Shown piece after piece: positions 5,658 to 12,700 of a stretch of 14,810 bases of DNA. Both the position numbers and the translations under genes were made by a program. Within the stretch, counting starts at the first letter, position 1. Each line of letters opens with the position of its first letter. The notes beneath the pieces are model-generated. The model made no database searches, had not been told where the DNA came from, and worked only from the letters and a program-made list of their open reading frames with translations. Where the stretch lies: positions 1 through 14,810 of the forward strand of contig DVOV01000118.1 in assembly GCA_018713375.1 (NCBI GenBank), written 5' to 3'. This stretch comes from Candidatus Scatomorpha stercorigallinarum (lineage in GTDB: Bacteria > Bacillota_A > Clostridia > Oscillospirales > Oscillospiraceae).

Positions 5658-6156
5658 ACTCCCGGGGGGCGTCCTCGCCGGGCTCCTTCTCCACGGTGAT
5701 CTCCACCGTGATGCCCTCGGCGTCCTCGTCCTCGTCGCCGGCGCCGGCGCGCTCGGCCTCGTCCACCACGCACTCGAAGGAGACGTCCACCGGCTCGCCG
5801 GACTCGTTCACCACGGCGCGCAGCTCCTCGAGCTCGGCCTCCAGGCGCTCGACGGCGGCGTTGGCCAGCATCACGCTGTCAAAGGCGCGGATGTAGGGCT
5901 CGGGGACGTTCTTTTTGTCCGTGGCGTCGAAGAACAGGCGGCCCACCTCGGCGTAGGCGTCCTTGGCATTGGCCTTCTCGGCGGCGATGTCCAGCTTCAG
6001 CCTGGCGATGCGGGCCACGGCCTTGGCCTTCTCGCCGGCGTCCCCGGCGATGTCCTTGGCGCGGTCGCCGGCGGTGGCGGCCAGGTCCTTGGCCATGTCG
6101 GCCACGCCGCTGGCGGCGGCTTTCAGGGAGCGGATGATCTCGTTGTAATCAGGCAT
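5656..6156 (-). CDS. Hypothetical helical Ala/Lys/Asp-rich protein, last gene of the lgt cluster
   Basis: I recognise no named family for this 166-residue protein. Residues 10-50 are amphipathic and loosely periodic (MAKDLAATAGDRAKDIAGDAGEK in part), resembling LEA-type or membrane-surface helices. Residues 50-75 (IARLKLDIAAEKANAKDAYAEVGRLFF) and 98-118 (ANAAVERLEAELEELRAVV) look like helical-hairpin or coiled-coil segments. The last 30 residues or so form a strongly acidic tail (DEDEDAEG onward). There is no signal peptide, and the only Cys is near residue 128. Similar helical small proteins of unknown role occur in Clostridia, to my recollection. The start at 6156 is supported by AGGAGGA (6165-6171), which lies inside lgt. 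The gene overlaps the lgt end by 8 bases, so translation is probably coupled. It ends at the bidirectional terminator. Confidence 0.82.
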   Translation of the reverse strand: MPDYNEIIRSLKAAASGVADMAKDLAATAGDRAKDIAGDAGEKAKAVARIARLKLDIAAEKANAKDAYAEVGRLFFDATDKKNVPEPYIRAFDSVMLANAAVERLEAELEELRAVVNESGEPVDVSFECVVDEAERAGAGDEDEDAEGITVEITVEKEPGEDAPRE

Positions 6157-7135
6157 CGTTATTTTCCTCCTGTACAGTGTCGGTCTGGTCTATGTTATCG
6201 CCCGCAGGGGCGGAGCCGTCTTCGTTGGCGGCGGGTGACTCCTCCGCCGCGGCCTCCGCGCTCGCGGCGGCCTCCGCTGCGGCAGCGCGCAGCACATACG
6301 GCGTGCGGTGGCGGCGCGCGGAGTTATAGAGCAGGATGATAAAGCCGGCGATCATCGATACCGCGGCCACCACCTGCGAGATGCGCAGCTCCGTGCCCGG
6401 TATGTAGAGGCTGTCGGTGCGCAGGCCCTCTATCCACGAGCGGCCCGCGCCGTACCACATGGCGTAAAAGATGAACACCTGGCCGTCGTATTTGCGGCGG
6501 TCCTTTTTCAGCCAGAAGAAGTTGATGATGAGGAAGCCCGCAAGGTTCCAAAGGCTCTCATAGAGGAAGGTCGGGTGCACGTACACCGTCTCCTCCCCCG
6601 GGCGGGTGAGGCCCATGCGGCAGAAGATGTCGGTCTGGTAGCCGAATGCCTCGCGGTTCACAAAATTGGCCCAGCGGCCTATCACCTGGCCGAGGATAAG
6701 CGCGCTTCCGGCGATGTCGAGCGTGGCGCCGACAGGTATTTTTTTCGCGCGGCTCCAGATATAGACGGTGATGACGCCGGCGATGATGCCGCCGTACATG
6801 GCGATGCCGCCCTCCCAGATATAGAGGATCTCGATGAGGTCGTCCTTATAGCGGTCCCACTCCGTGGCGACGTAGTAGAGGCGGCAGCCGATAATGGCCA
6901 TGGGCAGGACCCACAGCACGAGGCTGTATATATCGTCGCCCTTGATGCCCATCTTCGGCGACTTGTGCGCGGCGTAGAGCACGGCGGCGATGAAGGCCAC
7001 GGCCATCACCACGCCGTAGAAGTAGATGCGGAAGCCGAATATCTCAAAGCTTGCGGGGAAATTTACCGACCAGTCGCCCAGCATGGGGAAACTGATGGCG
7101 GCGTCGCGCATCATTGTCGGTATGCTGCTGTCCAT
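6149..7135 (-). CDS. lgt: Prolipoprotein diacylglyceryl transferase
   Basis: Integral membrane enzyme that transfers diacylglycerol from phosphatidylglycerol to the lipobox Cys of prolipoproteins, the first step of lipoprotein maturation. The 328 residues carry the Lgt signature (GQVIGRWANFVNREAFG, residues 149-165, with Arg154 matching the essential Arg143 of E. coli). Also present are HPTFLYESLWN (187-197) and the late Arg/Glu motif GRSWIEGLRTDSL (231-243). Several membrane spans are evident, for example 38-57, 70-90, 112-127, 196-210, 219-229 and 253-270. Tyr114 occupies the spot of E. coli His103, as in many Firmicutes. After about residue 275 there is an unusual hydrophilic tail, Ala/Glu-rich and then Asp/Asn-rich, beyond the usual end. 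The ATG at 7135 follows AAGGA (7145-7149), which lies in the end of ymfH; the gap is 6 bases. The 3' end overlaps the next gene. Confidence 0.97.
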   Translation of the reverse strand: MDSSIPTMMRDAAISFPMLGDWSVNFPASFEIFGFRIYFYGVVMAVAFIAAVLYAAHKSPKMGIKGDDIYSLVLWVLPMAIIGCRLYYVATEWDRYKDDLIEILYIWEGGIAMYGGIIAGVITVYIWSRAKKIPVGATLDIAGSALILGQVIGRWANFVNREAFGYQTDIFCRMGLTRPGEETVYVHPTFLYESLWNLAGFLIINFFWLKKDRRKYDGQVFIFYAMWYGAGRSWIEGLRTDSLYIPGTELRISQVVAAVSMIAGFIILLYNSARRHRTPYVLRAAAAEAAASAEAAAEESPAANEDGSAPAGDNIDQTDTVQEENNDA

Positions 7136-7141
7136 TCAAGG

Positions 7142-8422
7142 TCATCCTTTCGCGCCCCGCGGCCGGACCGTGGCGAGCGCCAGGCGCTCCGGGGCAAAGT
7201 TCTCTCTGATATACTGCGCGCAGTCCTCCGCCGTCAGCGAGCGGCTGAGGGCGAAGACGTCGAGGTAGCCGTAGCCGTTCATGGCCCCTTCCGTCAGCTG
7301 GCGGGCAAGCGTGCGGAAGGAGTCCAGATAGCGCAGGGAAAGGCCGTAGTCCGCGCGGCGGGCGTTCTCAAAGGCCGCGGCGTCCAGCCCGTTCTCGCTC
7401 ACGCGGCGCACCTCGGCGTTGAAGCGCTCCAGCACGCGCCCGGGCTCCGCGCTCTCGCCGCCGAGCTCGAAATAGGCCGTGCCGCAGGTGCTCTCCTCGC
7501 CATAGCTGAAGTCCGCGCGCAGCAGCCCCTCGCCGTAGAGCGAGGTGTAGAGCCTGGACGAGCGTCCCACCAGGCAGCGCAGCGCCAGCTCGCACAAAAG
7601 CATCTGCCGCAGCTGCTCGCGCCCCTGCGGGCAGGGGAGCTTGCCGCCGATCAGGAATTGCGGGGCGGAGACGTCCATGAAGAGCTCCGCGCGCGCCGCG
7701 GCGGGCTCCGCCGCCTCCTCCGGTCCGAAGTCCGGCTGCGGGACGGGCATTTTCTCCGCCGGCAGGATGCGCAGGGCCGTTTCCGCCACGGCCTCCGGGT
7801 CCAGATCGCCCACGGCGCAGAGCACCATGTTGGACGGCGCATAGAAGGCCCGGTGGCAGTCGTAGAGCGTCTCCGGCGTGATCTCCGCTATGCTCTCCAC
7901 CGTGCCGGCCACGCTGTCGCGTATGGGATTGTGCTCATAGAGCGCGCGCAGGAAGGCGTAATAGAGGGCGAAGTCCGGGCTGTCCTCGGTCATGCGTATC
8001 TCCTGGCCGATGATGCCCTGCTCCTTCTGCACGCTCTCCGCCGTGAAATAGGGCGTGCTTACAAAGCGGCAGAGCAGCTCGAGGTCGTCGAAAAATCCCT
8101 CCGTGCAGTCGAAGTGATAGGCCGTGATGCCGCTGGAGGTGAAGGCGTTGGCCCGCGCGCCGCGCTGTGAGAGCATGGCCAGGGCGTTGCCCTCCGGCAG
8201 GTCGAACATCTTGTGCTCCAGGAAATGCGCCACGCCGGCGGGCGTATCGACTTCCCGGCCGTCGAGCGTGAAGCGGCGCATGGCCCCGCCATATTTGGTG
8301 GCGAAGAAGGCAAGGCCCTTCGCATATCCCGGCCGCGGGCAGACGAGCACCTGCAGGCCGTTCGGCAGCACGGCGCTGTAGAGCGCCTCGCCGCTGTCGG
8401 GATAGTCACGCCTGGTCATCAT
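7142..8422 (-). CDS. ymfH: M16 family metallopeptidase, YmfH type (catalytic partner)
   Basis: A 426-residue zinc peptidase-like protein. In Bacillus subtilis the YmfF/YmfH pair (YfmF/YfmH in some annotations) is linked to 5-aminopentanol modification of elongation factor P; whether that holds here is unknown. The zinc motif HFLEH is at residues 66-70, with a third ligand Glu141 in QGIIGQEIRMTED at the expected distance, so the site is intact. The second half has GRSSRLYTSLYGEGLL, the Arg/Tyr region of M16 proteins. It is one half of a presumed heterodimer with the upstream gene. The ATG at 8422 follows GGAGG (8432-8436) nine bases away; a second ATG at 8419 is less well placed. It overlaps the ymfF end by 17 bases and lies 6 bases before lgt. 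No ymfI or efp is in the window. Confidence 0.9.
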   Translation of the reverse strand: MMTRRDYPDSGEALYSAVLPNGLQVLVCPRPGYAKGLAFFATKYGGAMRRFTLDGREVDTPAGVAHFLEHKMFDLPEGNALAMLSQRGARANAFTSSGITAYHFDCTEGFFDDLELLCRFVSTPYFTAESVQKEQGIIGQEIRMTEDSPDFALYYAFLRALYEHNPIRDSVAGTVESIAEITPETLYDCHRAFYAPSNMVLCAVGDLDPEAVAETALRILPAEKMPVPQPDFGPEEAAEPAAARAELFMDVSAPQFLIGGKLPCPQGREQLRQMLLCELALRCLVGRSSRLYTSLYGEGLLRADFSYGEESTCGTAYFELGGESAEPGRVLERFNAEVRRVSENGLDAAAFENARRADYGLSLRYLDSFRTLARQLTEGAMNGYGYLDVFALSRSLTAEDCAQYIRENFAPERLALATVRPRGAKG

Positions 8423-9707
8423 CGCTCTTGCCCTCCCCCGCTTTGAGATAGTAAATGGCGTCGCAGTCCGTATTCTGCGCGATGCGCACCACGTCCTCGG
8501 CGGTGACGCCGTCGCAGGCGGCGGCGATGTCCTCCGGCGAGGCGTCCGAGCCCGCGATATTCATCGAGAGGTAGTGGCTCTCCAGCGCGAAGGGGTCGTC
8601 GCCCATGGAGGCGTAGCGGTTGCGGACGGAAAGGCGCGCGGCCTCCAGCTCCTCCGCCGTCACCTCGCCGCGCTTCATCGCCTCCAGCTGGGCGAAGATC
8701 TCGTCGCGCGCCGCGCCCAGCTTGTCGAAGGCCACGCCGCTGGAGACCAGCAGCAGGCCCTTCTGCCAGTCGAGGCCGGAGGAGGCGTAGTAGCAGAGCT
8801 GCAAGCGCTCGCGCACGTTCATGAAGAGCTTGCTCGTCACGCTGCCGCCGAAAACGGCGTTGAACACCAGCAGCGCGGGCACGTCCGGCTCTTCCATGCT
8901 CTCGCCCAGCCGCCAGCCCATGGCCAGCTTGCCCTGGGTGACGTCCATATGGTCCGTGAACTCGCGCGGGGCGCTCTCCATGGCGTTCATGCGCACGTCC
9001 GTGCCGATGTCCGCGTCGAGCTCGCCGCGAGGCAGGCCCGTGAGGGCCTCCGCGAGCGCGTCGGAGACGGCCTCAAAGCCCTCCGAGCCGCAGTAGAAGA
9101 GCTCGATGGGCGCGGCGGCCGTCAGCTCGCGCCAGCGGCGCGTGAGCTTCGTGTAGTGTATGGCCTCCGCCGACTCCTCGCTGCCCAGCGTGCCGGCGGC
9201 GACGGCCTCGCAGGGGCACATCAGCTGCACCAGGCGCTGCACGACGTAGGAGTCCTTGTCGTTTTTCTGCGCGCGGATGCGCTCGCAGAGCTTGTCGCGC
9301 TCGCTGTTCACATAGTCCGGCAGCAGCAGCCCGCCGCGCGTGTTGGGGCGCAGCAGCAGCTCGCCCAGCAGGGCGGACACCTGGCGCAGCAGCGACGCGC
9401 GCTCCGGCAGCAGGCGGTCCTCCGGGAAGGAGGAGAAGAAGCCGCTGCACTGCACCTCGCCCACGCGGCGCACGGCGCTCTCCGCCTGCGCGCCGTAGAG
9501 GGAATCCAGGCGCGAGGCGATGCTCTCCATGTCCGGCAGGCTCACCGTCCCGCGGCGCAGCACGCTGGGTATCAGCGCGTGCATGGAGGCCGTCTCCGCG
9601 TCCAGCTGGCTGAGCAGCGTGAGCGTCAGCGTCCCCGTTTTGAATTTCCCCGTGCGCAGGGCCGTCAGCCACACGCCGGGCAGCAGTTCTTCGCGCCTGT
9701 AGTCCAT
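8406..9707 (-). CDS. ymfF: M16 family protein, YmfF type (no zinc motif)
   Basis: A 433-residue M16 peptidase homologue. It lacks HxxEH; the corresponding N-terminal region reads MHALIPSVLRRGT. It keeps the C-terminal Arg/Tyr segment (GGSVTSKLFMNVRERLQLCYY, in part). This is the usual split in two-gene M16B enzymes: one chain gives zinc, the other the Arg/Tyr pair. It is therefore most likely the partner of YmfH rather than a decayed enzyme. There is no signal peptide, so it is likely cytoplasmic. The ATG at 9707 has a G-rich but non-classical ribosome-binding site (GGGGGGAA around 9713-9719). It is the first gene after the glucan-synthase gene, with a 60-base gap that contains a promoter. 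Confidence 0.88.
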   Translation of the reverse strand: MDYRREELLPGVWLTALRTGKFKTGTLTLTLLSQLDAETASMHALIPSVLRRGTVSLPDMESIASRLDSLYGAQAESAVRRVGEVQCSGFFSSFPEDRLLPERASLLRQVSALLGELLLRPNTRGGLLLPDYVNSERDKLCERIRAQKNDKDSYVVQRLVQLMCPCEAVAAGTLGSEESAEAIHYTKLTRRWRELTAAAPIELFYCGSEGFEAVSDALAEALTGLPRGELDADIGTDVRMNAMESAPREFTDHMDVTQGKLAMGWRLGESMEEPDVPALLVFNAVFGGSVTSKLFMNVRERLQLCYYASSGLDWQKGLLLVSSGVAFDKLGAARDEIFAQLEAMKRGEVTAEELEAARLSVRNRYASMGDDPFALESHYLSMNIAGSDASPEDIAAACDGVTAEDVVRIAQNTDCDAIYYLKAGEGKSDDDQA

Positions 9708-9739
9708 GCAGTTCCCCCCATCGGCCTTTCTGAAAAGCG

Positions 9740-9768
9740 ATTATAGCACACTTATTTCAACAACGCAT
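9740..9768 (-). promoter_or_regulatory. Extended -10 promoter before ymfF
   Basis: Reading leftward, TGcTATAAT (9740-9748) is a perfect extended -10. The -35 position at 9763-9768 (ATGCGT) is poor, which is common with extended -10 promoters. The predicted start is near 9733. It overlaps the last codons region of the preceding gene (stop at 9768). No terminator separates that gene from ymfF, so readthrough is also possible. Confidence 0.55.
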
Positions 9769-12700
9769 CAATTTTCTTCCCCCTTTGGTAAATTATTTGT
9801 GAACTGGTATCCGTGCTCCCGGCCGGCGGCGTCCGTCCACTTCGCCTCGAAGCCCCAGCCCGGCGGGACGCAGGGCGCAAAGCGCACCTCGCCGTTTTCC
9901 AGGCGCAGGCCCAGCAGTTCCTCCGCCGCGATGCGGAAGAGCCAGCCGGCCGAGCCGGTGTATCCCGTCCAGCCCGCCTCGCCGCAGCGCCCCGCGGCGG
10001 CGCAGATGTCCGCCGGCACGGCGTGGGGCTCCGCGCCGTATTTTTCATCGCCGCGCGGCAGCGCGCAGCGGATGACGCGCACAGCGTCCTGCGCGCGGCC
10101 GTTTTTCAGGCAGGCGAGCGCCAGCCACAGCGCGCCGTGCGTGTACTGCCCGCCGTTTTCGCGGAAGCCGGGGCCGTAGCCGTTGATATAGCCCGCGCTG
10201 TCCGCTCCGGGCGCGAAGGGCGGCGCAAAAAGCCGCGTGAGCGGCGCGTCCGGGTCGAAGAGCCGCGCGAGGGCGGCGTCGAGGGCGGCGTTCCGGCGCT
10301 CCGGCGGCACGGCGGCGCTCATGGCCGCCCAGGCCTGGGCGATGACGTCGATCTCACAGCCGCGGCTGCCGCGGCCGCCCAGGGGCGCGCCGTTGTCGTA
10401 CCAGCCGCGGAGATACCACTCCCCGTCCCAGGCCGCGAGCGCGGCGCGCTCGCTCTCCTCCGCGAGCGAAACGAGCCCGCCGCGCTCCGCCTCCGGCAGC
10501 AGCGGCGCGAAGGCCCTCGCCGTGTGCGCGAAGAACCAGGCCAGCCACACGCTCTCGCCGCGTCCGCCGCTGCCCACGGCGTCAAAGCCGTCGTTCCAGT
10601 CGCCGTCGAGCATCAGCGGCAGGCCGTGCGCGCCCGTGCCGCGGGCTTTGTAGAGCGCAAAGGCGCGCCGGCAGTGCTCCAGCACGGTATACGTCTCCCC
10701 CGTGCGCTCCGGCTGCTCATAGCGACTGCGCTCCCGCCCGTCGAGGGGCCTCGAGCGCAGGAAGGGCGCTCTCTCCTGCAATATTGCCCGGTCGCCGGTT
10801 TTTTGCACATACTCCGCCGCGGCCCAGGGCAGCCACAGGTAGTCGTCCGAGCAGCGCGTGCGCACGCCGCGCGAGACGCCCTCCTGCGGGTGCCACCAGT
10901 GCATCACGTCGCCCTGCTCGTACTGGTGCGCGCAGGCGTCTATGATGCGCCCGCGCGCGAGCGCGGGGTCGATGAGTATGAGGTTGACGGCGTCCTGCAG
11001 CTGGTCGCGGAAGCCGTAGGCCCCGCCGCTCTGATAGAGCCCCGTGCGCCCCAGCAGGCGGCTGGCCAGCGCCTGATAGGCCGCCCAGCCGTTCACGAAG
11101 CGGTCCAGTCGCTCGCATGGCGTTTTCACCTGTACGCGGCGCAGCAGCGCGCGCCAGTGCGCGGCCGTGCGCCCCAGCTCCGCGCGGGCGCGCTCCAGGT
11201 CCGCCAGCTCTGCGGCGAGGCGCGCGTCCGTGGAGACGGCCACGGCCAGGTCGGCAGCGGCGAACTCCGCGGCGAAGCAGGGCAGCAGCCCCGCCCCCGC
11301 GCGGCCGTCCATCTCCCCGGCCAGTGCGGAGGCGAGGTCGCCCGTCCAGCCTGTGGGCGGCGCGGAAAAGGCCGCGCTCACGCCCGCCCCCTCCCAGCAG
11401 GGGGAGGCGGCGTGGAACGAGCCGTCTTCAAACTCCACCGTCACGCAGCGCGCGTCGCGCCCGTTTTCCGCCAGCGTCAGCGCCGTGCGCCAGGATATGC
11501 GCCCCGGCGCGCGCTCTATGAGCAGCACGCGGGCGTCCAGCCCCGGCGGCACGAAGGCCGTCACGGACGCGCCGCACTTTTCCCAGCGGGCGAAGCCGAA
11601 GCCGTAGGTGACGCGGCAGTTTTCCCCGTCCGCGTCCGCGAACAGGCTCAGCCGGCGGCCGTTCACCACCGTCTCCAGCGCTTCCGGCCCGCTGACGGCG
11701 AGGTCGTCGTTGACCCACTCGTTGATGCGGCGCAGCCGCGCGTTGTCCTGCCACATGCAGCCGAGGCCGCTGTCCGCCGCCAGATAGCCGAAGAGGCCGT
11801 TCGAGAGCACATGCGTCCAGCAGCGCGGCGGCAGCTTGCCGCACGTTTCAAAAACCAGCGAGCCGTCCGGCAGCCATTCGGCCTCCGGCATGGCCGTACT
11901 GTTCGTGCGGCGGCGCGGCAGGGGCGGGTATGCCCCCGGCGCGCGCCCCGCCCCCGGCGCGTATGGCGGCAGCAGCTCCGATGCGCCGTCCGCGGCCAGC
12001 GTATAATGCGCCGCGGCGGCGCGCTCGATCTCCGGCGCGGGGCGCTCGGCCGTGTGCACGCCCCCACGGGCGCCGGCCAGGCCCTCCAGCCCGCACGCGG
12101 CGAGCAGCTCGGACACGGCGCGCCCCAGCGGGCGCATATACTCCCCGCCGTCGGCGGTGATGAACACCAGGTCGCCCGTCAGGCCGCAGGCGCGCAGCAG
12201 GGCATGGCGGCGGATGAGCGCGAGCGCCGCGTCGCGCTGCTCGAGGGACTCGAAGCGCGCGCAGACGATGGGCTCGTCGCCGGAGACGCCGTATTGCCAC
12301 AGCTCGCGCGCCGGGGGGACGTCCTGCGAGCGCGCGCGGGGGAAGGCGAGGGCGGAGGCGAGATCCATCGCCCCGGCGATGTCGCCCGCCCTGAAGCCGC
12401 CGCGCGCGGCCAGCTCGCCGGGGATGTCGGCAAAGCCCTCCGGCCCCATAGCGAGGGCGGCGCGGGCAGAGGCAAGGGCCGAGCGCCCGTCCGCGGCCAG
12501 GGATATGGCCAGGCGCAGCCGCCAGGCCTCCCCCGCCCCCGCTTCCACCGGCGCTGAGAGCGTGACGCGCGGGCGGTTCAGCCAGCCGAGGGGCTCGCCG
12601 TCCTCGTTCGCGCGCCAGGAGCACGCGCGGTCGGCGAGCGCGCAGAGGCAGAGGGCCGGCGCGTCCCCGCGCGGCAGGCGCGTTATGAGCAGCGCGCCCT

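Noticed and set aside
6308..8170. 620-codon open frame on the + strand
   Set aside because: Antisense to lgt and ymfH, which have intact family motifs. Composition is typical of a GC-rich shadow frame.
9708..9767. Terminator between the glucan-synthase-like gene and ymfF
   Set aside because: No stem-loop with a T tract is visible in these 60 bases; they hold a promoter instead.
9813..12557. 914-codon open frame on the + strand
   Set aside because: Antisense shadow of the glucan-synthase-like gene. High GC makes stop codons rare in the opposite frame. The translation is rich in Ala/Arg/Gly/His and has no recognisable domain, while the minus strand has clear GH94 motifs.
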